DNA of 64,000 nt from the NCBI GenBank assembly GCA_000507305.1, contig DF239820.1, forward strand, positions 8,028-72,027. Direction: 5' to 3'. This document shows positions 1 through 11,739 of this stretch, in pieces (the first letter of the stretch is position 1; every line of letters begins with the position of its first letter). A model generated the notes under the pieces. That model ran no database searches and was not told the DNA's origin. It saw nothing but the letters and a program-made list of their open reading frames with translations. The position numbers and the translations under genes are program-made. The stretch is from Breviolum minutum Mf 1.05b.01. Its lineage: Eukaryota > Sar > Dinophyceae > Suessiales > Symbiodiniaceae.

Positions 1-757
1 TATTTGCCTACAGACTTTGTCTGTGGTCTTTGTTTGGTGTCATGCGGTTTGTAAACCTCAAAAATAAGCAGGCACTCTTTGAAAAAGATGAACGCCTTAT
101 TTTTAAGAGGTTTGCAAAAATTTGTTTATACTAAGTAAACAAATTAGCATGAAAACTTCTTTGTGGGATTTTTCATCCCTTCTTGAAAAATCAAAAGTAG
201 AAATGGAACTTTCAAATTTGTTCCGCTTTTGTCGACACTGTTCGCTGTGCGTTGTGTTGTCAGTTTGGTTGTGTACTCACTCGTTCCCTTTTGTTTTGGT
301 TCAGGTGAGGGAGGGTGGGATTTCTTCCATTTTTTAATGGACGTCTTTTGTTTTTACCCACCCCGTTGCACTCCCAACCCTTTTCTTTTCACCCCTGTCA
401 GTCGATGCGGTAGCATCCGTCGATGGGTTTGTCCATATTTTAAGCCTCGCAGCAGAAACATGAACTGCTCGTAGATGTTCCCCATTTGATGTGTCAAAAA
501 AGGTGCGAAGCATTCGTTGTGACCAATTGTCAGTTTGTTTCTTGTGCAGTTGATGTCAAGTTGCATATCACTTGCGTCTATGAGTATATGCGTATGACTT
601 ATTGTATATATAGTTTGTATAGCGCTTTATTTGTACTATATCTTCTCTATGCGTTTCGCGTGAGACGGTATATCTTAAATTTATCATTGTATTTGCCTAC
701 AGACTTTGTCTGTGGTCTTTGTTTGGTGTCATGCGGTTTGTAAACCTCAAAAATAAG
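1..757. repeat. 68-bp direct repeat bounding a T-rich 690-bp unit
   Basis: The first 68 bases of the window recur exactly at 690-757. The 690-bp interval is T-rich on this strand and has no convincing coding frame. It could be one unit of a tandem array that continues to the left of the window, or a pair of terminal repeats of a small mobile element. No transposase or reverse transcriptase is visible. Confidence 0.8.
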
Positions 758-2919
758 TGAAACATACGGGCACATTTAATCAGCAGTGCGTTATTGTGAG
801 CTGGGTATGGAAATTTTTGAACCAAATTGATGTTGTACATGTTGACCATTTTCATGCGAAATGGAACAGGTCAAAAAAGTTGAAAAAAATATTCATGAGA
901 CAACTTTTGATTTCATCATTCCTGTCAACGTCCAAAACCGCACCGTGGAAACGTGTTTGATGCTTGGCGCATGGCCGTCATTCGGCAATTTGGTGCCAGA
1001 TTCTCAGCCCTTTCGAGTTCAAAAAAGGGATTTTTTACAGACGGTTTGAGAAAATGTCACTTGCATGATGATGCATTTTTTGTTTCTGATTTTTTTTCCA
1101 TGCGAGTCCGAGGCCTCGATTTTTTTTGTTTTTTTTTGAACTTTGCAATATTAATCGATTTCACCAAGGCCCTTCTGCGAAAGGCATCCGAATTATTGAC
1201 CCGTCGTCGTAGCGCAGTTGTCCGATTGGTTCAATGGCCTTGTTTTTTTTGTGTTGGTTAACTGTTATGATGAAAAACGTTGGAACACATTGTGCTTGTC
1301 CAACATGCCGACCCTGTGACAGATATTGGCCATATCCACAGGATCATGACGTCCGCAAAACATGATGAAATAGATCAATCTTTTCAATGGAACCTCAGCA
1401 ACAAAATTAGGAGGTCACTACCTTGACTGGTTTTGTGATGCTGTCGAATTGACTGAGTTTGCCAGGGCCGGGTCTCCTTTGCACATCGTGGTTGCTACTC
1501 ACAGCTCGCCTGGGCTCCGAGTCTCCAAAGGTAACCCTCGCAAGATGACAAGTCATCCAGCCAAACTATGTTGCGATCTGTTTCTTTTGCCCAAGCATAG
1601 GAATTTTGACATGCGCAAAGACAAGTTGGGGCACTGATTGTTGGAGTCTGTTTTCAATGACAGTTTTTCAAACTTCAAAAATTGAATCAGTTGCAAGCCG
1701 TCATCCACTGTCATTATTTGCTGTATCTCCTCGATGACTTTGTTCCAAGGCACAGCTCCTTCAGCCATTGTTGCTTGTGGCCCTTTTCGCCTGTGCTTCC
1801 TTCTTGGGAGAGTCCGGATGCCTTGAAGTGTGGGTGGTTAGGGTAGCATTTACTTGAAAGTCTCTTTGTTGTTGTACATTCAGTATGCGCATGTTGAGGT
1901 CAGAAGTGGGATTGAAAACGGGCATTGATCGCGTGGAATCCAAACAGTTTTGAGTCTGGGATCGAGCACCTGAATTGCTTTGTGATCCATCAATTGGTTG
2001 GGTATATCATTGAGACGCACAGTATTTGTGGTTGCGACATTCCAAACCTAGTTTTGCCATATTCAAGAAGTGAATGTGTGTATTAGCAGACATGATAAGT
2101 GAAGCTTGACTGTAGAGATAGAGATTTCACAGTTGAGGTGTAGAAGGCCAGACTCTGATCAATACTCTGCAACCCTATGGGTGAATGAAGCCGCCGTTCC
2201 AAAGATCTCCAAAGCATTTATTGGTGGTTCTAACTGTGGAATCCTTGGATACAACCAGGTGAATGCATTTTTTGTACTACTTCGTAGCGGTAGACAGACA
2301 GGCACAATATGTACATGTATGAACAAGGCCTGCTCATTTCACATGTCAATCTTTTTTTGAGGTGTGGTGCATTTGGAGGATCCTTTTGAGACAAAGTATG
2401 CAGCACGCCTCTGCACAGGTGCACACTTTGCAGCACTTTGGCAGCACTTGAAAGCCTGGGTCAGTTTGTTCATTGTTTTTTTGCATCCAAATCCATGCGT
2501 GTGTGGCACATGGAACAGAGTAAAAACTGACTGCAAGATGTGCTCTCCATGTCTTGATCCTGTTCCATGCAGTGCAGCATGGAAGCAGTATCATGTTTTG
2601 TGGCAAATATCAGGTGAGCCACGAAAAAAAACCTTCTACTCCTACCTTCCATTATACTGGTTGTTTGATAGGGATCCTTACAATGGTTTATTACAATCCC
2701 TATGTGATTGGGTCGTATAATCCCCTGTATACCCTAAACAACCAGGGTGTTTTTCATTGCTCAGGTAGCCCCAAAAGACGGGTCTTTGCCCAAGACACTG
2801 CACAGAGCGGAAGAGTGTAGAATCGGGACAATGCACAACTTCGGCCATCTTTGCAAACTGCCATCTTTAATCGACCGGTTCATTTATATGGCATTCCTGC
2901 AAAACGCCCGCTTTTTCAG
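758..2919. other. Stretch with no supported gene
   Basis: Open frames of 60 to 118 codons occur on both strands here, but none shows a known motif, a good splice pair or protein-like composition. It is probably intergenic or intronic sequence. Several T runs occur at about 1080-1260. Confidence 0.4.
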
Positions 2920-3082
2920 CAATCCTTAGCAGCTTTGTTATTGGAATTCCACTGGTTGGTCAAAGCGTTTGAAACAGATCAGAGGTTGGGAACTTCCTTC
3001 AAACGCTTTCTGGAGCAGCACACCAGCTCGGGGTGGGGAGCGGAGTTGGGTTTGTCTGTGGTGCTGGCAAAGTCTAAAGAAG
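2920..3082 (+). CDS. Candidate exon, unknown protein
   Basis: A pyrimidine-rich acceptor (CTTTTTCAG) precedes 2920, and the frame stays open to a GT donor at 3083. It encodes about 54 residues with a helical start (QSLAALLLEFHWLVKAFE) and a mixed charged remainder. No family is recognised. The gene it belongs to is not resolved; a further open frame at 3458-3724 may belong to the same gene. Confidence 0.35.
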
Positions 3083-4575
3083 GTCGACACTTCGGAAAAG
3101 CTCCAGTGCTACATGAAAACCCAACGTGTTCAAACTTAATGTTGCAGTCGGGACCTTCCTTAGGTGATCTTTTTGGCATGGTACAGATTGAAATGGAATG
3201 AACAATGTCGTTTGATCCATCCCTTGCCTCAGTATGCATCTCGTCTCTCTGTTGATCATGTCTTTACATCTAGAAAGGACAAAGATGTTCTTTAGTGATG
3301 TTTTTTGTGTGAGATTGCACAGTTTCCTTGTTTGTTTATGTGATGGGACACAAGCAACTATGACAGTATAGCAACAATTGCTTGAAATAACTGTTCACCT
3401 CGTTTGAAATCTATTCAGAGAAATGTTGGGCCTCAGCCTTCATTTTCTTGAATTCGATTGCCCAAACCTTTCTTTGGCGATTTGACAGTGGCTGAGGCTA
3501 TCATCCACATTGCTTTTGATGTCAATCCGTGTCATCCCACCTTGACGCTGCCAGATCTGCGCCAAAGTTTGTTGTCTTCAAAGATGCGGACACTGTGGAA
3601 AGCTACGCTTGGGACCTCAGGGCTAGTGGAATGTCAAATGCTTGCTGTTGAAAACCCTCCTGCCACTCGCTTGAGCAGTGGAATTCAGCTTGCAGGTCAG
3701 ATCAGAAGATTATGGTCAGCATGATCATCCTCCCCTGTGTGGCGTGGTGTCCTCGAAAACCTTCTGACTGAGATTTGAGACTATGAGTGGATCTCCACAA
3801 AAGGCTTTGAAGACATTGCTGAACTTAGCTTTTGCGAAGCGACTAAGTTCTAGTTTTGACCTGAATAACATCCTTTCAGGTACCTTCTCTGGAACATTTT
3901 GTTTTGCTGGCTGAATAGTTCCGTTCCTATGTGATTTTGTGCCACATTTTCCCGGGCCGCATCATTTTGCTTTGGCCTTAAAGATTTGTTTCCCAAAGTC
4001 TGGTTGTAGTGGCGGTAGTAGAGTTTTGCAGCTTCACTGATCCTCCGACCCAAGGCTGTCACCTTTGACTCCTTAGATGGCAGCAAATATACGATCCGGC
4101 TGAATGGCACCATCATTGGCAATCGTGGCGTTGCTTGTTTGAGTGACAACAGCTGAGACCAAGGGATCTAGAGCAAAAGAAAGATGTCTTTGGATGAGGA
4201 TTCTCATCAGCTTTACCAATCAATGTGCACTCCACGTTGCAAACTTGTCCTGTCCCCTCATCAGGCTGTTTGCGGCGGAGTGGACACTCGTCGCATCCTC
4301 ACCGGCCGTGCGATTGATGCCACAGCTACCTCACAGGAGACAGAGGGCTGCTGTTTAGCTACTTGACTGGACTTTTTTGTTGAAGGCAGACTATCCTGCC
4401 ATAGAGCGACGTTTTCATGGTTTCCCTTGTGTGGAGATGCCAGTAAGCTTTTGTGACAGGGTGCTCTACTATGCACAGGATAGAGGATAGAGTCGGATAG
4501 AGGGACTCCCTTTTGCATGTAAATGACAGATTTCCAGGACTGGTATTTGTGCAGTGGCTTTTTGTCCTTACAAAG
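3083..4575. other. Stretch with one weak open frame only
   Basis: The + strand frame 3458-3724 (88 codons, with the run LTVAEAIIHIAFDV) is the only part that looks protein-like, and its splice sites are unclear. The rest holds nothing I can support. Confidence 0.3.
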
Positions 4576-4687
4576 GTCTGCAGCTGAGCTGAAACAAAAT
4601 GTGGTGGACGGAATGCTGAATGCTGTGAGATGTGAAGTGACTGAATGTCCTGATAGCCTAGAAATGCTACAGAACTTTGCAAGAAAG
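4576..4687 (+). CDS. Candidate exon, unknown helical protein
   Basis: The acceptor AAAG|G before 4576 and the donor AAG|GTTATG after 4687 enclose 37 intact codons, including SAAELKQNVVDGMLNAV and SLEMLQNFARK. This is an amphipathic, protein-like stretch. It ends 125 bp upstream of the ATP synthase epsilon start, so it probably belongs to the preceding gene. The family is unknown. Confidence 0.4.
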
Positions 4688-4812
4688 GTTATGTCACTTA
4701 TGTCATGTCGTTATGACCTGCTGCCATTTTTGGGTTGGCTGGGATGACTCAGTGCTACAGCCCAAGCGCACTGGGCGCATTGAAAGTTGCCCCTGGGACC
4801 GATATAGGGATC

Positions 4813-5038
4813 ATGTGGCGTGCTGCCGGTGTCTCCTACTTGCGCCCGGGAGCCGAGCTAGCTGCTAGCTCCAAAGTCACTCCCTTTAAGTGGCCCATTC
4901 AGCCCATGAGGCTACAGCAATGAGATGGCTGCCATCCTTAGACAATGCCTCCGAGAGCCCTATAGGCACAGAATGGAGGTGGTGATGGAGATGATAAAAG
5001 TACAGTGGATCCTGCGGGGCAAAGGAATGACCAAGTAA
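4813..5038 (+). CDS. Mitochondrial ATP synthase F1 subunit epsilon (two exons)
   Basis: Exon 1 (4813-4843) encodes MWRAAGVSYL and the first base of an arginine codon. A GC donor (GCCCGG) opens a 67-bp intron. Exon 2 (4911-5038) starts after ATGAG|G, completes the arginine and continues RYSNEMAAILRQCLREPYR to a TAA stop. The product is 52 residues, close to the usual size of the eukaryotic epsilon subunit (about 50). It shows the family hallmarks W-R-x-A-G-x-S-Y-x-R-Y and a following L-R-x-C-L-x-E-P-Y. In the enzyme this subunit sits on the central stalk in the matrix and stabilises the gamma/delta rotor. Unspliced reading runs into the intron and looks like a different, longer protein. An AG|G lies 5 bases upstream of the ATG and could be the spliced-leader acceptor. 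Confidence 0.75.
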
Positions 5039-5776
5039 CTTTTGGGAATGACTTTTGAAGTTTGGCAGCATAGATGCTGTATTGATATATGTAGAGTCCT
5101 TAGAGTATTGACCAGGGATCGCATTGTTTGTTTCCATTTTTTTTCAGAGTTTGTTCTGTCAGGGAGAAGGCCCTGCAGAAGAACACAGTGCATTTGCTTG
5201 AGAAGGTACGATTGAAGGGGAGGTAGAATTGCGATGTATGGCGGCGGGTGCCTTCGTTTTGCCTATTTGGTAGGCTTGGGTTTCATTGTTTGATGGTGAG
5301 TGATCGAGTCCTTCTGGACTCGATTCCCAAAATCAGGTGTCTTGGGATTTGCAGGGTCTGTACATTCCTGTTTCGGTCCTGCCAAGTCTATTGCCAGTCC
5401 ATGCGTGAGGGTTTGCAACTCTGATTTTAATTTGTTTTTATCCAACCTTGGCTTCTTTCTCATCAGTTGCATTCTCATGTCAATGTGGGCATGATTGAAT
5501 GTCTTTCAGCACTTGCTTCAGACGATCCATGCACCATCATTGAAATAGGCGACGTAATGAAAAAGCCAAGAGTTGGGGGTATTAAAACAGCAAGCATGAA
5601 TTACTCCTTCCCATTTTTGATTTGCAGATGCAATCTTTGCTGAATCTATGCATGATATGATACATTTTTTGCATACAGAAACATTGCAAATTGAACATTC
5701 AGGGCATTTTTCAAAACATATCATCTACGTCCATTGGTATGGTTGATACCACACGAAAATTCGTGGCACCTGGCAG

Positions 5777-5893
5777 ACCTGGGTCAATGGCTCGGTGGCC
5801 TCCAAGACTGTCTTGGATGACTTGTCCAAGGGATTCGACACCTCAGGCGACAAGTTTTTATCGTTTAATTTTTCTTTTGGGTCGTTCAAGTGA
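5777..5893 (+). CDS. Weak candidate terminal exon, unknown protein
   Basis: After GGCAG at 5772-5776 a frame reads TWVNGSVASKTVLDDLSKGF and continues to a TGA at 5891-5893. The first 26 codons look protein-like, but the last dozen are rich in F and S and may be non-coding. No homology is recognised. It could be an internal exon ending near 5854. Confidence 0.25.
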   Translation, partial: TWVNGSVASKTVLDDLSKGFDTSGDKFLSFNFSFGSFK

Positions 5894-6158
5894 TGTTAGT
5901 GTGGATGATGAATGATGAATTCTACAAGATATTTGCAGTAGGCATTTATGAAATATGAAGTGATTGAATCTTGGGCGAAAAACACCATTTGGCTTCGCAT
6001 AGGTGCTGCATCTGGTGAGGGCAAGAAGTGAGTGACCATACAACGATGAGCCGGGAGTGGCTTGCAAGAACATATTTTCAAGTTCAGGATGAGCAAGTGT
6101 TCTGACTGGCCGCAAACGAAGAAACATCATTTTTGGTGATTTGGATCATACAATTATC

Positions 6159-6391
6159 ATGGCTGCAATTCCAATGATATTTACACTCCGCTTGGATCTA
6201 CAAGGGTTTGGTCTGTTTTATGCATGTTATCCCAGGATGGCGGTAGCAAACAAATCACATGGACATTAGGCGCCGAGCGGCAAAGCTCCCGTTTTGAGAG
6301 GACACCTCGTGACGGAGCAGCATGGATTGACATGGCCGGAAAAGAAGATGTTGTGCCTGTTCGTGCTGGATATCGGAATAGTGGAGATTGA
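6159..6391 (+). CDS. Possible small two-exon gene, unknown protein
   Basis: The well-supported part is 6236-6391: acceptor TATCCCAG|G, then 51 codons containing DGGSKQITWTLGAERQ and DGAAWIDMAGKEDVVPV, then TGA. An ATG at 6159 opens MAAIPMIFTLRL. If a GA donor after 6194 is used, the frame joins in phase and gives a protein of about 63 residues. That join puts the same GAT triplet at both ends of the intron and is inferred only. Alternatively 6236-6391 is the last exon of a longer gene. No domain is recognised. Confidence 0.4.
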
Positions 6392-6527
6392 CATACATGA
6401 GATGTAGCTTCGATATCAAACATTCAAACATCCTTTACTGCATACAATTCACAATTGCTGAAGTTGCCATGTCTTCCCTAACGCCTCAGATCACTGAGGC
6501 TGGTGGATGACTTTGTAATGACACGAG

Positions 6528-6694
6528 GTCGGGCTGGTTGTCGTTTCCGTGTGAGTCTTGGAGCTTGGGATGTGTCATCCAAGAGTGGACCAGATGGGAG
6601 GGATGAAATTTCAGAATGGCTCGAAAACATGCTTGTATCCGCAGTTTGGGAATTCGAAATCATTTGGACTTTTGGACTAAAGCAATGTCCGTGA
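6528..6694 (+). CDS. Candidate terminal exon, unknown protein
   Basis: The acceptor CACGAG|G at 6527 opens a frame that runs to a TGA at 6692-6694. It contains AGCRFRVSLGAWDVSS and DEISEWLENMLVSAVWEFEI, which is compositionally protein-like. It lies only about 135 bp after the stop of the previous candidate, so it is either a separate gene or an alternative terminal exon. No family is recognised. Confidence 0.3.
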
Positions 6695-8065
6695 CAGTTC
6701 TCACATCAACCAGTTTGGCACGAAGCAGTGAGATGTTTGCTGTGCCAGGTGGTGGGTGGAAACCACAGCTACAGCCTCAAATTGGCATTTGCTCAGTGTT
6801 TCTGCCACAAAATTTGGCACCCTAATCATTGCAAGCATTTGCAACGAGCCTTTTACAAATCGTTTTCTTTGTATTTTGTGGACATGTTCCACCGTGTACA
6901 TGTTGGACGTTGGTTCACTTGGGACTTTGAGGTTGGAAGTGGATGTTTTGCCCGGAGACCAAAAAAAATTCCGACTAAAAAAACTGGAGAAACTTGGTGA
7001 GTTTTTTGATGCCAAATGGTGAGGCCCTTTCCAACTCCATCTTTCAAGTTGGCGGCTTGGAGTCCTCACCGATGTTCAATGTCAGATTTTTTTTGGCCCA
7101 ATGAGAACCAGGGAATTCCATTTGTGTGCTGCGGGCAGATAGAATGGCAATCAATGTTTTATTGGAGCAAAGGACTAAAAGTGTGGTTTTGATCAGCTGT
7201 TTTGCTGTCAGAGGCAGCGGAAGGCTTTATCCTCCTTGCGAGAGTTCATCAGCTGGTGGCTCACTCCGTGTCAACTTGGAAGACTATACTGTATAGTATA
7301 TTCATTTAATTTTATATAAATATAAGGTTCTCCTCAAGCTCAGGTCTTTTTCTGGTGGCTTTCTTTGCCTATGTCTCCGGACAAGCAGCAAGTCTGGCTG
7401 CCTACTTCGATAGGGCTGCCTGTGCAAGGGGGCATCAACAGAAGGGAGACACGTTGAGTGCTCTAAGAATGAACGTTTTAGCTTTGACAAACATCACCTA
7501 GTTTCCTAGATCAAATAAAACTCAAACAATCTTCACAGGATTTCTTTGCCTTCTAAAACCATTTTCCGAAGAGCATACAGCTAAGACTCAATGAAAAACA
7601 CCCTTTTTCATTGCCTGAAATCTCAGGTGCCATTGTGGCCGAACGTGAAGCCAAGCTACTGGAGGCTAAAAACCCATCTCCAGTCTTTGTTTTTTATTCG
7701 CAACGATAGAGGAGGTGGATATGGCACGTATAATCTTTCATGATCTTTAGTCATGACACGAAACTATAGGATGGGAACGAAAAGATGACCCTGTGGTGAT
7801 GTTTTGCTGACGGCTGTAATGAGTGAGCATGATGAAAATCTGGGTGATTATGAAGGTGATGGCGATCGTGGTGGTTATGTTTGAAATATCACAACAGCGA
7901 TGGTAACGATTGCAGCAATCAAGATTCAGATGAAGTTGACGTGATGTTGATGCTGGTTGATGAAGAGCTTGCTATTGTGATGAATGAGGAGGCTGATAGT
8001 GAAGCTTTCACGTTAAGCTGTTTTTTTTTCTTCTTCTTCTTCCTCTCGTATCGCTCGCTATGCAG
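6695..8065. other. Stretch with no supported gene
   Basis: Overlapping open frames at 6700-7070 on both strands and a His/Arg-rich minus frame at 7302-7490 lack motifs and splice support. A TTC-rich pyrimidine tract at about 8021-8050 leads into the acceptor of the next exon. Confidence 0.35.
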
Positions 8066-8161
8066 GCTATGAAACTCATGGGCTTGCAGGACATGGCGCG
8101 GTATCTGGCGGAAACACTTCAGGTGGAAAGGGCGCAAAAAAGCAGCACGAAATGTATGTAG
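8066..8161 (+). CDS. Candidate last exon of an unidentified gene
   Basis: A long pyrimidine tract followed by TATGCAG|G makes a strong acceptor. The frame reads AMKLMGLQDMARYLAETLQV and reaches TAG at 8159-8161. The short helical end and the stop 174 bp before the next gene suit a C-terminal exon. A GT inside (CAG|GTGGAA, about 8132) could instead be a donor. Function unknown. Confidence 0.4.
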   Translation, partial: AMKLMGLQDMARYLAETLQVERAQKSSTKCM

Positions 8162-8334
8162 AATTGAGAGTTGCAATTTGTCTAGAAACGTTGCAACAGG
8201 ACTGGCATGGACTGGCTATGAGTGCAAAAGTGGGTAGAGTCTGTAGAGTTGATTGTGCCAGGTGCTTCCTTTGTTTGCCTTCTATGGTTTGGATCCCAGC
8301 TCCTTTTTTATCAGCCACAGATTGAGTTATATAC

Positions 8335-9489
8335 ATGAAGCTTTCCGGTTTTCAAACCGGCTTCTGCACTTTTATTCAAGTTATTTGTAATGATATCATC
8401 ACGAATCTGCCTCTGGTGAGCTGCTTAGGTTCAAATTTTTGTATGCCCCGTTTTATTGAACTTTCGTTACCCCTGGCTTTGGTGGTTTTGCAACTCGTTT
8501 GGTCTGGGATTTTTCAGAACTTGCAATCATGGTCTGGTGAAGGCCAACCAGAGCCAGTAGGAACTGGAGTAAAAGTTGAGACTGACCAACACAAGCGTGG
8601 TGGACGTGAGAGCAACGACCCGGTGGCAGTTGTTGATGCGGTAAAGTGGCTGGACGCAGATGGGACCTTTTCAGAGCGAGGAGAAGCTGCTGGTAGCGCT
8701 TCTGTGCTGCCGTTGTTTCCGTTAGGCGGCTTCTATGCATTGCATTCGAGTCCGACGCTGAAAATATTCGAGCCGCGCTACAGGCAACTGTACCTGGACG
8801 TCTTGGCCAAGACGCCAAAGGAGTTTGTCGTGACCTCTGTCTCAGAATCTGGTCGACTGGCAGCCTTTGGCGTCATTTTCAGGCTGGACGAAGTCACAGA
8901 TGTGGCAGAACAGACTGGGGATCAGATCAAGTATTTGGCCAAGCATACAGTGGTCAGGCGAGTGAAGATCCAAAAGCTCATGAATCCTGAAGCTTTGGGT
9001 GACACGAGTAGTTACTTACAGGCTGCTGTGGAACCCTTTGAAGATGAACCCCATGATGAGGATTTCTCCAAGATGGAGGAAGATGCAATTGAGGCCTTCA
9101 AAGATGTGATGTCTGTTTATCCTGATCTCCACTTGCCACATGATGAGGTCGATGCCGCCAATGCCTCCCAGAAAGGTTTGTGGCATTTGGCCAGCTTATG
9201 GATTGATGGATACTGGGCAAATCGTGTGCGACTTTCGCAGCAGGATTTGCTGCTGCAGATCCAAGAGCTCCAAAGCCAGGGTGAAGGTGAAGAAATCGAG
9301 ACTTTGAAGCTCCTTTTCGAGACGGAGCTTCGTAGGGCTGCCAAAGAGCAGTTAACCTTGGGCCAAATGTTACTCCAAAGCACCTCACATCGGGAACGTT
9401 TGAAGCTGTTGCGTTCTGCCTTCAAAGTGGAACGGCTCTTTGCTGCAGCAACAGATCCTGAAAACCAAGGAGTAGCCTTTGTTGGATAG
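8335..9489 (+). CDS. LON substrate-binding-domain protein, single exon
   Basis: This is a 384-codon uninterrupted ORF. Residues about 120-235 resemble the N-terminal LON domain: LPLFPLGGFYALHSSPTLKI, then FEPRYRQLYLDVL, then F.VTS..SGRLAAFGVIFRL, the usual opening of that fold. Neither the AAA+ module nor the Ser-Lys protease of true Lon follows. It therefore belongs with stand-alone LON-domain proteins, which are thought to bind unfolded or ubiquitin-pathway substrates. The second half is acidic and helical with no named domain. The start is uncertain. The first ATG follows a good acceptor (TATCAGCCACAG), whereas the ATG at 8443 would give MPRFIELSLPLALVVLQLVW, a plausible signal peptide for ER or plastid routing. 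Being intronless in an intron-rich region suggests a retrocopy, but no spliced-leader relic is seen. Confidence 0.7.
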   Translation: MKLSGFQTGFCTFIQVICNDIITNLPLVSCLGSNFCMPRFIELSLPLALVVLQLVWSGIFQNLQSWSGEGQPEPVGTGVKVETDQHKRGGRESNDPVAVVDAVKWLDADGTFSERGEAAGSASVLPLFPLGGFYALHSSPTLKIFEPRYRQLYLDVLAKTPKEFVVTSVSESGRLAAFGVIFRLDEVTDVAEQTGDQIKYLAKHTVVRRVKIQKLMNPEALGDTSSYLQAAVEPFEDEPHDEDFSKMEEDAIEAFKDVMSVYPDLHLPHDEVDAANASQKGLWHLASLWIDGYWANRVRLSQQDLLLQIQELQSQGEGEEIETLKLLFETELRRAAKEQLTLGQMLLQSTSHRERLKLLRSAFKVERLFAAATDPENQGVAFVG

Positions 9490-11739
9490 AAAATCAAAGA
9501 GCTAACAGCATGGTGATGGGATGAAATAGCAGAGCGTTGTAGAGGCAGAAGGTTTTGAACAGGAAGCGAGGGGTCAAGAGTCAAGAATCTGGTCAGGGAA
9601 AGCCAAATCCAGAAGAAGAAAACAACAAACTTCACCATCTTTCATGAGGCCTGCAGCTCTCCCTGGGTCTAGGTTTCGGTGTCTTCACGAGGTGCTTCGC
9701 CAGTGGTGAAATTGGAGGGGAGCGCACTAGCATGATTTTCATATTATGACAGTAGGCTGCGATAGTAGTGGCAATAGTATCTAGCTGATGTCTTCCGCCT
9801 CTGATGTAACTTGTATTAACTTGTCGTAGGCATGGTGGGTTGAAGAGATGATACAAGTACGACATTGACTTTCAATTGCTACAGCTTTTTTGAAAGCAAA
9901 ACTGAGTATGAATGCTTTCACTGCTTTCACTGCTTTCACTTTCCATTTCCAAGGGCTTTCGTCCAGCGGCTTGAGGTGCAATCCCACTTTGCTTGCTATC
10001 TTCATGAGCCTCACAGGCACGCCTAAGCGGGTCATGGCACCTTCCCTAGAAACAGGAGCAAGCAAATTTGCAGCCACTGAGGTCTTAAAGTGCAAAACTC
10101 AATACAGTAGTCTCTAGGGCATTCGAGTCACGAGGTTCAGTTTTCAGAGCCTACATACGATAGTTACAAGGGAGCAAGGGGGACTAGTTCGAAAGCTTGC
10201 AGACCAAACGCAGGAGACAAGGCACTGAAGCATGACCATAGCCGCAGCCAGGCCTTTCCTTTGGGTCTGCTGCGTTGGACCCTTGGTGTGGGGCTGTTCG
10301 GGAAGGCCAATGGATGATTCAGAGAGAGAATACGCATGTTTACATGGATGTTGATGCGCCTTTTCCTTCATTTGAATGTGACTTTGATAGCCCAACATCC
10401 GAGTCTTTGCGCCTCTGCCCTCTTTGAGTCGGTTGGGGGGCCCAGACTTGGCACCTTCGAGATGGCTATGTAGATGCATTGCGACACACCATTGATTTAT
10501 GGCATACAGACATAGAATACGCACACATATGCAATGGAAAATTGAATGATGAATCCTACCACGTTTACACTGCTAACAAACAAAAAGGGTATGAAATTGA
10601 TACGATTACATCTTATTTGGTGGTGAGTGCTGAAACTGGGTAGGTAAGACGTAAGAGAAGTTTCTAGACTGCACGCATGAAGACATGACAATGACAGCAT
10701 CGTACTTTGGCGTCAACTTTCGAGGCAAAGGGGGCATCTTTGGCTTTGATGGTCAGTAGGGAGCTCGGGTGCAGTCCATTAGGCCTGGGTGAGAAATTTG
10801 ATCTTGAGGCAGAGACAGAAGCTGTAGGGATTTTGTTTGAAATTTCTTCAGGACAGGGTAATTGGCCGAATTTTCATGTTCCTTTTTTGGCCTAACTGTG
10901 TCAAGGATTTTGATATGATCTGGCATGGCCTAAGGCATGTTCGGAGTGAGCAGGATTCCTTTGGAGAAGGCTGTGTGACAGGGGGATTGTGGTGCATCAG
11001 TGCGTTGGTTAAGCCCTGAGCGGTTGGTTACTGCATTTCTGATGAGTTTTTGTATACTTTTCCTCTGGTCTTGTGAGATGGCTACTTCAAAGCGGGTTGG
11101 ACACAGTTTCACACTTTTCCACCATAACAAAGCAGTATTTCATATCTGTTCATGAGGTGCTCTATGATTTCAGTTTTGCATTCGGCTGCATGGTTGACTG
11201 CGGTGGTCTTGAAAACCATGGTTGCGAAGTGTCACAGGATTTTGTAAGGTAACATGTTCTCAATTCTAGTAACTTCCGGAGACTATTCATAGACAAAAAA
11301 CCATCTATAATCTAGAGACTGGGTTTGTATAGATCCTTCAAAACAGAGGGAATTGGATCTTTGAAGATGATGAAATGTGACCAAAACTCCTATTGTAAGT
11401 ACTGGAGACCGGATATCATGAGAATCTAAAGGGTACCCCCCGCACTGCCACCCCCCCCAGGAAATGAGACCTTACTAGGGGATTATCAACCATCACGATC
11501 CCCTAGTCAGGCCTTATTGGTTTCCCACAGCGATGAGGCGTTTGGCCTGTTGCTACCACCGGTGGCTTTGGTGCGAGGTGACCTGAAAGCACGATGAACT
11601 GAAGGTTTGAAAGGAAGTTCTTGATGAGGATGGATTGAAACTTACAAAATTGCACTAGAATCTGAAATACCTTTCTGCTTTTGATGGGCTTGTGCTTCAT
11701 GGCTGCGCCCATTAGCATTTTACAATGTTGGTCTTTCAG
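9490..11739. other. Mostly unassigned interval between the LON gene and the ABC-A exons
   Basis: A frame at about 9973-10086 is open on both strands and I cannot decide which, if either, is coding. A small tandem repeat lies at 9914-9941. A short C run occurs near 11451. Early exons of the ABC-A gene (start, first helix, first extracellular loop) should lie here or further left, but I could not anchor them. Confidence 0.35.
9914..9941. repeat. Short tandem repeat, unit about 9 nt
   Basis: CTTTCACTG is repeated three times in a row. On the minus strand this gives the repeated residues VKA in a long open frame, which partly explains why that frame is open. Confidence 0.7.

Noticed and set aside
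9781..10095. Minus-strand 104-codon ORF with a VKAVKAVKA run
   Set aside because: Part of the open frame comes from a 9-nt tandem repeat, there is no motif, and other anchored exons are on the + strand. It cannot be excluded completely.
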